The notes under the pieces are model-generated. The model was not told where the DNA came from. It did no database searches and worked only from the letters and a program-made list of their open reading frames with translations. DNA of 45,582 nucleotides from Alphaproteobacteria bacterium (lineage in GTDB: Bacteria > Pseudomonadota > Alphaproteobacteria > Reyranellales > Reyranellaceae): assembly GCA_016870055.1 (NCBI GenBank), contig VGCQ01000002.1, positions 1-45,582 on the forward strand, read 5' to 3'. The translations under genes and the position numbers were made by a program. Below, in pieces: positions 34,146 through 45,582 of the stretch (the first letter of the stretch is position 1; the number at the start of each line of letters is the position of its first letter).

Positions 34146-35601
34146 CAAGAACACTTCATACGAACAAAGAACGATGGCGGGGGTAGAAATGGACGAAGTT
34201 GCGGGCCGAAAGGAGCTGGAGGCGCATTGGGTGCGCGTCTGCGATCGGCTGCGCAAGGAAATCGGCGACAAGGCCTTCAAGACCTGGTTTGGCGAGGTCG
34301 AGCTCGGCAAGCTCGAGACCGGCAAGCTGCGCCTCTATGCCCCGACCCGCTTCGTGCGCGACTGGGTGGCGCGCCACTACGGCGACCGGGTGCTCGCCTA
34401 TTGGCAGGCGGTCAACAACGGAGTGAGCAGCGTCGAGGTCAACCTCGTGCCGCCACCGGCCCCGCGGCGGGCCAACGACATCATCGCCATGCCGCCCTTG
34501 CCATCCTCACCGCAGGGCTATGCCTCGTCGATGCCACGCCTCGGCCCGGCGATCGGCCGTGGCAGCGACGAGGCCTTCCAGGGTTCCGAGGCGCGTTACA
34601 CCTTCGCCAACTTCGTGGTCGGCAAGCCCAATGAATTCGCCTATGCCGCCGCCCGCAACATCGCCGAGCAGGACCGGCCGCTGCCCGAGCGCAATCCGCT
34701 CTATATTTTCGGTGGTGTGGGGCTGGGCAAGACCCATCTGATGCACGCCATCTGGCATGCCATCCGCGAGCGCGATCCCAAGACCCGGGTGCTCTATCTG
34801 ACGGCCGAAAGCTTCGTGAATCGCTTCATCCAGGCGCTGCGCACCAAGAGCACCGGCCAATTCAAGGAGCTGTTCCGCAATGTCGATGTGCTGATGGTCG
34901 ACGATGTGCAGTTCATCTGCGGCAAGGAAGCCAGCCAGGACGAGTTCTTTTTCACCTTCAACTCGCTGGTCGAGCAGAACAAGCAGATCGTGCTGTCGTC
35001 GGAGAAGCCGCCCAGCGAACTGCAGGACATCGAGGAGCGCATGCGCTCGCGGCTGGGCAGCGGCTTGGTCGCCGACATCCATTCCTCGACCTACGAGCTG
35101 CGGCTCTCCATCCTGCAGGCCAAAGCCGAAACAGCGCGTATTCCGGTACCACTGTCGGTGTTGGAGTTCCTGGCGCACAAGATCAGCACCAACATCCGCG
35201 AGCTGGAAGGCGCGCTCAACCGGGTGATCGCCCACGGCCAGCTCATCGGCCGCGAGATCACCGTGGAGATGGCGCAGGACGTCCTGCACGACCTGCTGCG
35301 CCAAGCCGACCGCAAGGTGACGGTCGACGAGATCCAGCAACGCGTGGCTGCGCACTACAACATCAAGCTCGCCGAGATGAGCTCGCCCAGGCGTGCCCGC
35401 TCGGTCGCCCGGCCACGCCAGGTCGCGATGTACCTCGCCAAGCAGCTCACCACGCTCAGCCTGCCGCAGATCGGCAAGCGCTTCGGCAACCGCGATCACA
35501 CCACCGTCATGCATGCCGTGCGCAAGATCGAGGAACTCAAGGTCTCCGATCTGTCGATTGCAGAGGATGTCGAGTTGCTCAAGCGCCAGTTGCAGGGCTG
35601 A
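34111..35601 (+). CDS. dnaA: Chromosomal replication initiator protein DnaA
   Basis: GGVGLGKTHLMHAI, LMVDDVQFICGKEASQDEFFFTFN, RPRQVAMYLAKQLTTLSLPQIGKRFGNRDHTTVMHA. GTG 34111 has a good SD; ATG 34174 is the alternative. Confidence 0.96.
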   Translation: MNRIQSPVTGNNKNTSYEQRTMAGVEMDEVAGRKELEAHWVRVCDRLRKEIGDKAFKTWFGEVELGKLETGKLRLYAPTRFVRDWVARHYGDRVLAYWQAVNNGVSSVEVNLVPPPAPRRANDIIAMPPLPSSPQGYASSMPRLGPAIGRGSDEAFQGSEARYTFANFVVGKPNEFAYAAARNIAEQDRPLPERNPLYIFGGVGLGKTHLMHAIWHAIRERDPKTRVLYLTAESFVNRFIQALRTKSTGQFKELFRNVDVLMVDDVQFICGKEASQDEFFFTFNSLVEQNKQIVLSSEKPPSELQDIEERMRSRLGSGLVADIHSSTYELRLSILQAKAETARIPVPLSVLEFLAHKISTNIRELEGALNRVIAHGQLIGREITVEMAQDVLHDLLRQADRKVTVDEIQQRVAAHYNIKLAEMSSPRRARSVARPRQVAMYLAKQLTTLSLPQIGKRFGNRDHTTVMHAVRKIEELKVSDLSIAEDVELLKRQLQG

Positions 35602-35625
35602 CGCCCCGCCGACAGGCGACACGGG

Positions 35626-35650
35626 ACGGGGCCGGTGGAGGCCCCGTTTT
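35626..35650 (+). terminator. Rho-independent terminator downstream of dnaA
   Basis: ACGGGGCC-GGTGGA-GGCCCCGT stem (8 bp) followed by TTT. Confidence 0.8.
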
Positions 35651-35812
35651 GCTTGGGATTCAAGCCGTTAAGGGCCTCAAATCGCGAGGGAAATTGCTTC
35701 CCGGCGAGGCCGGTCGTGGTATAGTCTGCAACCGTTCCGCAGCGGTCTTTTCAGGCCGGCGAAACGGGGTGTCTAAACCGCTTTTTTGGCCCCTCGTTAC
35801 AGCGACCAAACC

Positions 35813-36931
35813 ATGAAACTGACGATCGAACGGGCAGCCCTCCTGAAGGCGCTGGCTCATGTCCAGAGTGTGGTCGAACGGCGGAACACGATCCCGATCC
35901 TGTCCAATGTGCTGATCACGGCACAGAAGGGGCGGCTCAGTCTGGCGGCGACCGACATGGATCTGGCCATCACCGAGCAGGTCGACGCGACGGCGGCCAA
36001 GACCGGCTCGACGACGGCGCCGGCGCATACACTCTACGAAATCGTGCGCAAGCTGCCCGACGGTGCGCAGGTCGAGCTCGAGACGGCATCGGACGGCAAC
36101 AGCCTGGTGATCCGCGCCGGCCGGTCGCGCTTCACCCTGCAGTGTCTGCCGCCGGCCGATTTCCCGGCCATGACCGAGGGCGACCTGCCGCATCGTTTCC
36201 AGCTGCCGGCGACCGACCTCAAGGGCATCATCGACCGCACCCGGTTCGCCATCTCCAACGAGGAGACGCGCTACTACCTGAACGGCATCTATTTCCACGC
36301 CGCCACGGCCGGCGGGACGGCTGTGCTGCGCGGCGTGGCGACCGATGGCCATCGGCTGGCCCGCGTCGAGGTGCCGTTGCCCAAGGGCGCCTCGGACATC
36401 CCGGGCGTCATCGTGCCGCGCAAGACGGTGGGCGAGGTGCGCAAGCTCCTCGACGAAAGCGACGGATCGGTCGACATCGAGCTTTCCGACACCCGGATCC
36501 GCTTCGCCTCGGGCGGCGTCACCTTAGTCAGCAAGCTGATCGACGGCACCTTCCCCGACTACGAGCGCGTCATCCCGACCGGCAACGACAAGGTGCTGAA
36601 CGTGCCGTGCAAGGAGTTTGCCCACGCCGTCGACCGCGTCTCGACCATCTCCACCGAGAAGTCGCGGGCGATCAAGCTGGCCGTCGCCAAGGGCGTGGTC
36701 ACGCTGTCGGCGACCAGCCCCGACGCCGGCAGCGCCACCGAGGAGATCGAGGTCGACTACAAAGCGGCGGCGCTCGAGATCGGCTTCAACTCGCGCTACC
36801 TGCTCGACATCACCGAGCAAATCGCCGGATCCGAGGCCCGCTTCCTGATGGCCGACGCGGGCTCCCCCACCCTGGTGCGTGACGGCGCCGACGAAAGCGC
36901 CCTCTACGTGCTGATGCCGATGCGGGTATGA
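35813..36931 (+). CDS. dnaN: DNA polymerase III beta subunit (sliding clamp)
   Basis: MKLTIERAALLKALAHVQSVVERRNTIPILSNVLI; C-terminal ALYVLMPMRV; between dnaA and recF. Confidence 0.97.
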   Translation: MKLTIERAALLKALAHVQSVVERRNTIPILSNVLITAQKGRLSLAATDMDLAITEQVDATAAKTGSTTAPAHTLYEIVRKLPDGAQVELETASDGNSLVIRAGRSRFTLQCLPPADFPAMTEGDLPHRFQLPATDLKGIIDRTRFAISNEETRYYLNGIYFHAATAGGTAVLRGVATDGHRLARVEVPLPKGASDIPGVIVPRKTVGEVRKLLDESDGSVDIELSDTRIRFASGGVTLVSKLIDGTFPDYERVIPTGNDKVLNVPCKEFAHAVDRVSTISTEKSRAIKLAVAKGVVTLSATSPDAGSATEEIEVDYKAAALEIGFNSRYLLDITEQIAGSEARFLMADAGSPTLVRDGADESALYVLMPMRV

Positions 36932-38145
36932 CGGCGCCGCCGATCAGCGCGCTCGCCTTCACTCCCGACGCCGCAACCGGCGCAGCGCCGGCGGTTCTGG
37001 CCGTGCGCCAACTGCGCCTGAGCGACTTCCGCAACTATCGCCAGCTCCGCCTCGACTGCGGACCCGAGCCGGTCGTGCTGGTCGGGGCCAATGGCGCCGG
37101 CAAGACCAACCTCCTGGAGGCGCTGTCCTTCCTGGCACCCGGCCGCGGCCTCCGGCGGGCGCGGCTAGACGAGGTCGGCCGCCGCTCGCGCAACGGCGAG
37201 CCGGATGCGCCGGCGTGGGCGGTCGCAGCGACGCTCGACACGCCGGACGGACGGCTCGCCGTCGGCACCGGCCTGGAACCCGGCCGCAGTGAAGGCGCCG
37301 CGCCACGCCGCGCGGTGCGCATCGACGGCCGGCCGGCCGCCAGCCAGACCGCGCTTGGCCTGCATGTCGCGGCGGTCTGGCTGACGCCACAGCTCGACCG
37401 GTTGTTCCTCGATGGACCGGGCGAGCGCCGGCGCTTTCTCGACCGGCTGGTGACGGCCCTGCACCCCGAGCACGCCGGCGACGTGGCGGCCTACGAGAAC
37501 GCGCTGCGCCAGCGCGCCCGCCTGCTGGCAGATCGGGACAAAGGCGGCAGTCGCGACCCGCATTGGTTCGGCGCGCTCGAAGACACCATGGCCCGTCACG
37601 GCATCGCCCTGGCTGCGGCGCGCGCCGACACCGTCCATCGCCTCGACGCGGCGGCGCGGCTGGGCGTCGGCCCCTTCCCGCGGGCGGCGCTCGCCATGAC
37701 GGGCGAGGTCGACGGCTGGCTGACCGGCATGGCCGCTCTCGACGCCGAGGATCGCCTGCGGGCCGCCCTTGCCGCCAACCGCGGACGCGACGGCGAAAGC
37801 GGCACCACGCTTTGCGGCCCGCACCGCAGCGAACTCGCGGTGCGCCATCTCGACCTCGACTTGCCGGCGGCTGAGGGCTCGACCGGCCAACAGAAGGCTT
37901 TACTGGTATCGATCGCGCTGGCCCACGCCCGTCTGGTGGCGCTGTCGCGCGGCCGTGCGCCTCTGCTGCTGCTCGACGAGATCGCCGCCCATCTCGACGC
38001 CGCGCACCGCGCAGCGCTGTTCGAGGAAGTGGTGGCCCTTGGCTTGCAATGCTGGATGACCGGCACCGAGGCCGAACTGTTCTCGCCGCTGGCCGGCCGC
38101 GCCCAGGTCCTGTGCGTGGTCGACGGCTCGATTGCGACGGCCTGA
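36928..38145 (+). CDS. recF: DNA replication/repair protein RecF
   Basis: LRLSDFRNYRQLRLDCGPEPVVLVGANGAGKTNLLEALSFLAPGRGLRRAR; ATGA overlap with dnaN stop. Confidence 0.95.
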   Translation: MTAPPISALAFTPDAATGAAPAVLAVRQLRLSDFRNYRQLRLDCGPEPVVLVGANGAGKTNLLEALSFLAPGRGLRRARLDEVGRRSRNGEPDAPAWAVAATLDTPDGRLAVGTGLEPGRSEGAAPRRAVRIDGRPAASQTALGLHVAAVWLTPQLDRLFLDGPGERRRFLDRLVTALHPEHAGDVAAYENALRQRARLLADRDKGGSRDPHWFGALEDTMARHGIALAAARADTVHRLDAAARLGVGPFPRAALAMTGEVDGWLTGMAALDAEDRLRAALAANRGRDGESGTTLCGPHRSELAVRHLDLDLPAAEGSTGQQKALLVSIALAHARLVALSRGRAPLLLLDEIAAHLDAAHRAALFEEVVALGLQCWMTGTEAELFSPLAGRAQVLCVVDGSIATA

Positions 38146-40614
<2,469 letters not shown>

Positions 40615-40667
40615 CCCGGTTGTAGTTCTACAGCACGACTGCAGCGGTGGTCGGCGTTCCGCGTCTC

Positions 40668-40688
40668 AAGCCGGCCTCGCGGCTTTTT
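40668..40688 (+). terminator. Rho-independent terminator downstream of gyrB
   Basis: AAGCCG-GCCTCG-CGGCTT followed by TTT. Confidence 0.7.
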
Positions 40689-40755
40689 GATGCGTCACCA
40701 AGACCAGAGTTAGGGACCGACTTCTCATCGACAAAATGGCTTGTAAACTGTCGTC

Positions 40756-41241
40756 GTGATTCGCAACCTCACCCTGGTCCACGTGCTGCTGGCGCTGGCG
40801 TCCGCCGCCTGCATCTACCTCGTCGTGCGGGAACTGCGCCGGCCCTATGTCTCGCAATGGCGCCTGTTCGCGCCCGGCGCGGCGGCGGCGTTCGTCGCCG
40901 CGGGCCTGTTCCTGATCCAGACGGCGGCAGGACAGCCGCTATGGGCATTCATCGTCTCCGCCATCATCGGCCTAGTGATCGGCGGCGTGCGCGGCATGAT
41001 GATCGGCCTGCAGCATGACCTCTACCGGCCGCAGCTCATGATTTCCCATGGCGCCAAGCTGGTGCTGCTCTACGTCGCGCTCGGCGTCGGACTGTGCGCC
41101 TCGCTCGAGATCGCCGGCGCCTTCGCAAGCCCGGCCATCGAGAAGGTCCGTTTGTGGGCGGCGCTGAGCGCAGCGGTCTGCGCCGTGGCGATGCTGGCCC
41201 GCGCCCTCGTCCTGACGATCAGGTTGCACCACGACGTCTGA
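40756..41241 (+). CDS. Membrane protein of unknown function (CcdC-like topology)
   Basis: About four or five hydrophobic segments; FIVSAIIGLVIGGVRGMMIGLQHDLYRPQLMISHGAKLVLLYV; GTG start. Confidence 0.6.
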   Translation: MIRNLTLVHVLLALASAACIYLVVRELRRPYVSQWRLFAPGAAAAFVAAGLFLIQTAAGQPLWAFIVSAIIGLVIGGVRGMMIGLQHDLYRPQLMISHGAKLVLLYVALGVGLCASLEIAGAFASPAIEKVRLWAALSAAVCAVAMLARALVLTIRLHHDV

Positions 41242-41259
41242 CGACGGTCGCGGCGGGAC

Positions 41260-41649
41260 CTACAGCACCATCTGGGTCTGGGTCACCACCGCCACAAGCT
41301 TGCCCTCGGCGGTCGTGATCCGCGTCTGCCAGACCATGGTGCGGCGGCCGCGATGGATCGGCGTAGTGTCGCCGATCACCGTAGTGCCGACCGGTGCCGG
41401 CCCGACGAAGTTGGTCTTGCTCTCGATCGTGGTCGTGCCCTCGGGCAAGTTGAGCACGGTGGCGGCGGCCCCCAACGTGTCGGCGAAGGCCATGACCGCG
41501 CCACCGTGCAGGATGTCGGGCCGCGTGCAGAGTTCGGGCCTGACCACCATCTCGGCCTTCACTCCGGTCTCGCTCGCGGCCACGAACTTCAGCCCCAAGA
41601 CCTTGGCGAAAGGCAACGGATGGTCGTTCAGGAGCTGAAGTTTGTCCAT
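41260..41649 (-). CDS. PaaI-type hotdog-fold thioesterase
   Basis: LHGGAVMAFADTLGAAATVLNLPEGTTTIESKTNFVGPAPVGTTVIGDTTPIHRGRRTMVWQTRI. Confidence 0.9.
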   Translation of the reverse strand: MDKLQLLNDHPLPFAKVLGLKFVAASETGVKAEMVVRPELCTRPDILHGGAVMAFADTLGAAATVLNLPEGTTTIESKTNFVGPAPVGTTVIGDTTPIHRGRRTMVWQTRITTAEGKLVAVVTQTQMVL

Positions 41650-41661
41650 GGTCGCGATCCT

Positions 41662-42096
41662 CTAGTTGGCGGCACGCAGTTCGTCGGCGGCGAGCCGGCG
41701 CAACCCGACATACTCCAGGATCGCGAGATCGGCCACGACCAGGGCCACCACGGCGATGCCGGCTACACCAGCAATCGTCCATGTGCCGGGTAGAGTCAGA
41801 ACGAGGGCGCTGCCGATCACCCAGGCAAGGTCGGCCGCGAAAATGCCGCGCGCCCACGCCCGTGGCAGCACGCCGCGCGACGCCACCCAGGCGCAGAGCG
41901 CGCCGAAGGCAACGAAGCCGATACCCAGGAGTTCAAAGACGACGGCAAGATCGACACCCGCCACGGTCACCGGACCGCGCGTCGCCGCAGCCGCGAAGGG
42001 ACCGCCGAAGGCGGCAATGATCAAGCCCGAAACCACGGATAGCGCCGCATTGGCCCATAGCGTGCGGCGCAGCAGTCGGTCGGATGAAGCAGTCAT
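41662..42096 (-). CDS. Small four-helix membrane protein of unknown function
   Basis: Hydrophobic segments; ATG 42096 inside the longer ORF, preceded by GAGGACG. Confidence 0.65.
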   Translation of the reverse strand: MTASSDRLLRRTLWANAALSVVSGLIIAAFGGPFAAAATRGPVTVAGVDLAVVFELLGIGFVAFGALCAWVASRGVLPRAWARGIFAADLAWVIGSALVLTLPGTWTIAGVAGIAVVALVVADLAILEYVGLRRLAADELRAAN

Positions 42097-42207
42097 GACG
42101 TCCTCCTCGGCTTGGATCAACAAGCCGGACATCGCATCGCACTCGCGCTCCAGCAATTACGCCGGAGGTAATCGGCGGACCAACGGAGAGATGCTAGCTT
42201 GCCGGGC

Positions 42208-43062
42208 ATGATGCGGACCTCGCCTGCCCCAGCGCCGTCGGTGGCTTCCTCGCAACCCGACCTGTTCGGCCCCATGTTGCGCACCTGGCGTCGCCGCCGC
42301 GGTGCCAGCCAGCTCGCGCTGGCCCTGCAGTCGGGCGTGTCGCAGCGCCACCTTAGCTTCCTCGAATCGGGCCGCGCGCGGCCGAGCCGCGAGATGGTGG
42401 TGCAACTCACCACCGCCCTCGACGTGCCGTTGCGCCAGCGCAACGCCATGCTGCTCGCCGCGGGCTTCGCGCCGGCCTATCGCGAGACCAGCCTCGCCGC
42501 ACCGGAACTCTCTGCGGTGCGCAAAGCGATCGACCACATGCTGCGCCAGCAGGAGCCTTACCCGGCCGTAGTGATCGATCGGCTGTGGAACCTGATGCAG
42601 GCCAACGAGGCGGCCCAGGCCTTCACGCTGTTCCTGTTCGAAGGCCCGCCGCCGCCACCACCGCCAGGCAAGCCGCCCAACCTCCTGCGCTGGCTGCTCG
42701 ACGCCAAGGCGCTACGCCCCAAGATCTCCAACTGGGAGGAGGTGGCGCGCCATCTCGTGGCCACGACCTATGCCGAGATCCTGGCCGATGGCGGCGAGCC
42801 CAAGGCGCTGGCTTTCATCGAGGAGATCATGGCCTACCCCGATGTTCCGGCCTCGTTCCGCAGGGTCCGCTTCGAAGAGCGGCCGACGCCGGTGCTGACC
42901 GTCGACTACCTGGTCGGCGGCAAGGCGATGTCGGTCTTCTCCACCATCGCCACTCTCGGCACGCCGCAGGACGTGACCCTGCAGGAAGTCCGCATCGAAA
43001 ACTTCTTTCCGGCCGACGAGCGCAGCGACGCGCTGTTCAAAAGCCTGGCGGCCAAGGGCTAA
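42208..43062 (+). CDS. XRE-family regulator with MmyB-like ligand-binding domain
   Basis: HTH LRTWRRRRGASQLALALQSGVSQRHLSFLESGRARPSREMVVQLTTALDVPLRQRNAMLLAAGFAPAYRE; VIDRLWNLMQANEAA. Confidence 0.88.
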   Translation: MMRTSPAPAPSVASSQPDLFGPMLRTWRRRRGASQLALALQSGVSQRHLSFLESGRARPSREMVVQLTTALDVPLRQRNAMLLAAGFAPAYRETSLAAPELSAVRKAIDHMLRQQEPYPAVVIDRLWNLMQANEAAQAFTLFLFEGPPPPPPPGKPPNLLRWLLDAKALRPKISNWEEVARHLVATTYAEILADGGEPKALAFIEEIMAYPDVPASFRRVRFEERPTPVLTVDYLVGGKAMSVFSTIATLGTPQDVTLQEVRIENFFPADERSDALFKSLAAKG

Positions 43063-43124
43063 AGTCGCCATCGTCGCTGATCCGCAGTCCTTGGCGCTGC
43101 GTAAAATCGTCGTTGGGGGCGACA

Positions 43125-44096
43125 ATGAAACCACCAAGCACGCAATGGCGCGAACAGATCGCGCCCGACGAAGCGAGCCACGAAGCGCGCATCGCCACGG
43201 TGATCGCCGGCTTGCAAGCCGCCAAGTCGGCCAGGTTCGGCAAGGGCCGTGCCCTCCATCGCAAGCAGCTCTTGGCTGCCGCTGGTACGCTCGACGTGCT
43301 CGACGGGCTGCCCGAACATGCTCGGCACGGGCTGTTCGCCACCCCCGGTCGCCGCCGCGCCCTGGTACGGCTGTCCAACGGCGGACCCGATCTCGCCGCC
43401 AACCGGATTCCCGACATACGGGGTCTTGCCTTGAAGGTGCTGGACGTTTCGGGCGAGGCGGCGCTGGGCGGAACGACCGATCATCAGGATTTCCTGATGA
43501 TCAACCAGGATCGCGCGCCGGGCACCAGCAGCCACGAGTTCATCGACTTCCTGGAGGCGGCGACCAAGAGCCAATTGACCGGCATCCTCCATCTCTTCAG
43601 GGCGCACGGCATCGCCGGCGGCTTTGCGCGCGTGCGCACGCTGGGCGCCATGCTGAACAAGAAGTTCAATGGCTTCGCTGCTGAGCGTTTCAACACCGTG
43701 ACACCGCTTTGCTGTGGCCCATATGCCGTCCGCGTGCGCCTGACGCCGACCGGCAATCCGCCACCGGCGGCACGCTCGAAGGACATCGCCGAGGACATGC
43801 GCGAACGGTTGGCGCTGGGCCCGCTGACCTGGAACCTCGAGCTGCAATTCTTCGTCGACGAAGCCACGACCCCGATCGAGGATGCAGCCGTGGCGTGGCC
43901 CGACCAGGAAACGCCGATCGTCACGGTGGCCCGCCTGACTCTGCCGCAGCAGGGCGTCGACGCGGTGGCGGCCGAAGCCGACACGGCGCGCTTCGATCCG
44001 TGGGGTGGGCTCGCCGCCCATCGCCCGTTGGGCGAGATCATGCGGGCGCGCAAGGTCGCCTATCGCGCTAGTCAGCTGGGTCGCGGCGCGGCCTGA
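43125..44096 (+). CDS. Catalase-clan (short catalase-related) protein
   Basis: RALVRLSNGGPDLAANRIPDIRGLALKVLDV...DFLMINQDRAPG...FDPWGGLAAHRPLGEIMRARKVAYRASQLGR; ATG 43125. Confidence 0.75.
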   Translation: MKPPSTQWREQIAPDEASHEARIATVIAGLQAAKSARFGKGRALHRKQLLAAAGTLDVLDGLPEHARHGLFATPGRRRALVRLSNGGPDLAANRIPDIRGLALKVLDVSGEAALGGTTDHQDFLMINQDRAPGTSSHEFIDFLEAATKSQLTGILHLFRAHGIAGGFARVRTLGAMLNKKFNGFAAERFNTVTPLCCGPYAVRVRLTPTGNPPPAARSKDIAEDMRERLALGPLTWNLELQFFVDEATTPIEDAAVAWPDQETPIVTVARLTLPQQGVDAVAAEADTARFDPWGGLAAHRPLGEIMRARKVAYRASQLGRGAA

Positions 44097-45580
44097 CCGG
44101 CGCGTTGCGACGCTTCGGCGGAGCCTTGCATCGCGTGAACCTCGGATAGGGCGTCGTCGATCGAGCGCCTGTACCGGACCTCGGGCCGGCGCGCACCGCC
44201 GGCCAGCAGGACACGCCGTACCGCAGGCGTCGTTCCCGTGACGAAGACTCTCACCTCGTGCCGGCCGGCCTTGCGGGCGATCGCGGCGATGGCGTTGGCC
44301 GCCGTCGAATCGACGAACGACACGGCGGAGAAGTCGATCACCAGCGCCCGGTGCCGGTCGCCGATGCGATCGAGCACGGAGTTGAGCGTCGATGCCGTGC
44401 CGAAGAAGAAAGCGCCGGACAGCCGGTAGACGACGACGACGGCGGCGTCGGTCGCCAGCTTCGGATCGTAGGGAGATCGCAGGCCGGCATCGTCCGGTCG
44501 ATCCGCCGACACGAGCGGTGCGTGCGCCTCGATGCCGGTGACGCCGGCCATGCGCCTGATGAACAGGGCGGCACCGAGCGCGAAGCCGACGACGATGCCT
44601 TCGGTCAGATCGCGGAACACCGTCAGCAGGAAGGTCACGAGCACCACCACGGCGTCGCCGCGCGAACTGCGCAGTAGGCCGATGAATTCGTATTTCTCCG
44701 CCATGTTCCAGGCGACGATCGCCAACACTCCCGCCAGGCCGGCGAGCGGAATGTAGGCGATGAGCGGCGCGGCCAGCAGCATGAAGATCAGGAGAACGGC
44801 CGCGTGGATCATGCCCGCGATCGGCCCGCGAGCGCCAGCGCGCACGTTGGTCGCGGTGCGCGCGATGGTCCCGGTGACGGGTATCCCTCCGAACAGCGCC
44901 GCGCCGACGTTGGCGACCCCTTGTGCAAGAAGCTCGCAGTTCGAGCGATGTCGTCGCCCGGTCATGCCGTCGGCAACCACCGCCGACAACAGCGACTCGA
45001 TCGCGCCCAGCAAGGCAAAGGCCACGGCATCGGGAAGCACGGCCTGCATTTTTTCCAGCGACAAGGCCGGCACGCTCGGCGCCGGCAGCATCGAGGGGAT
45101 GCCACCGAAGTGGCTGCCGATAGTTTCGACCGGCAACGCCCCGACCCATGTCACGACGCTGACGAGGGCAACGGCAATCAACATGCCGGGCCAGGTCGGT
45201 CGCAGCCTCCTGGCGCCGACAATCAAGCCAATCGTCAGGATCGACAACGCCACCGCGGCGGGGCTGAGCGTGTCGCTCGACCGTGCCAGCATCTCTACCT
45301 TGGCGACGAAGGCCGCTGGCTCCTTGTCGTCGAGTCTCAGTCCCAGGAGGTTCTTTACCTGACTGGCGAAGATGATGATGGCGATGCCCGCCGTGAAGCC
45401 GACCGTCACCGGATAGGGAATGAACTTGATGAAGGTGCCGAGCCGCAGAAGGCCCACCACTATGAGGAACAGGCCGGCCATCATCGTCGCCAGGACCATG
45501 CCCTCGATCCCGTGCCGGTCGACGGTCGATGCCACCAGGACGATGAACGCGCCGGCCGGACCGCCGATCTGGAACCGACT
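44072..45580 (-). CDS. SulP family anion transporter with STAS domain (5' end outside window)
   Basis: Frame stays open to the window end with QIGGPAGAFIVLV; ANVGAALFGGIPVTGTIARTATNVRAGARGPIAG; STAS LVIDFSAVSFVDSTAANAI. Confidence 0.92.
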   Translation of the reverse strand, partial: SRFQIGGPAGAFIVLVASTVDRHGIEGMVLATMMAGLFLIVVGLLRLGTFIKFIPYPVTVGFTAGIAIIIFASQVKNLLGLRLDDKEPAAFVAKVEMLARSSDTLSPAAVALSILTIGLIVGARRLRPTWPGMLIAVALVSVVTWVGALPVETIGSHFGGIPSMLPAPSVPALSLEKMQAVLPDAVAFALLGAIESLLSAVVADGMTGRRHRSNCELLAQGVANVGAALFGGIPVTGTIARTATNVRAGARGPIAGMIHAAVLLIFMLLAAPLIAYIPLAGLAGVLAIVAWNMAEKYEFIGLLRSSRGDAVVVLVTFLLTVFRDLTEGIVVGFALGAALFIRRMAGVTGIEAHAPLVSADRPDDAGLRSPYDPKLATDAAVVVVYRLSGAFFFGTASTLNSVLDRIGDRHRALVIDFSAVSFVDSTAANAIAAIARKAGRHEVRVFVTGTTPAVRRVLLAGGARRPEVRYRRSIDDALSEVHAMQGSAEASQRAGQAAPRPS

Positions 45581-45582
45581 GC

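Noticed and set aside
33576-34634. 352-aa ORF running from the rhodanese region into dnaA in another frame
   Set aside because: Not a real protein; relevant only as the frame entered if translation starts at the copy-1 GTG of the 58-bp duplication
40622-40633. TGTAG-TT-CTACA palindrome after gyrB
   Set aside because: Only 5-bp arms and no associated regulator; insufficient

Overview
GC-rich (by eye), gene-dense alphaproteobacterial chromosome segment carrying the replication-gene neighbourhood mutM–enoyl-CoA hydratase–rpsT–[about 560 bp non-coding]–rhodanese–dnaA–dnaN–recF–gyrB (about 31.0–40.6 kb). The flanks are accessory or metabolic: (i) a polyamine/spermidine-type ABC transporter with an amidohydrolase and an Asp/Glu racemase (0–4.9 kb); (ii) a compact minus-strand cluster of LLM flavin monooxygenase, MarR, PNPOx-like protein, MetE-like methyltransferase and class III cyclase, with an AT-rich palindrome upstream (4.9–10.2 kb); (iii) leuCD, an EamA transporter, an M20 deacylase and an acyl-CoA ligase; (iv) an EmrA/EmrB-type efflux pair divergent from a Baeyer-Villiger-type monooxygenase; (v) a lysine-2,3-aminomutase-like radical SAM enzyme and a signal-less, ligand-degenerate PCuAC protein; (vi) two paralogous divergent LysR/DUF1127 modules; (vii) ada, Smr, TPR and yggS. 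The most unusual DNA-level signals are a perfect 58-bp tandem duplication across the rhodanese stop and a dnaA RBS/start, a nested inverted repeat that buries the Shine-Dalgarno of an ABC permease, a GANTC cluster in the non-coding region upstream of dnaA, and a candidate MarR operator. I saw no tRNA, rRNA, CRISPR array or transposase. All calls are from reading the sequence and supplied ORFs; no database search was run.
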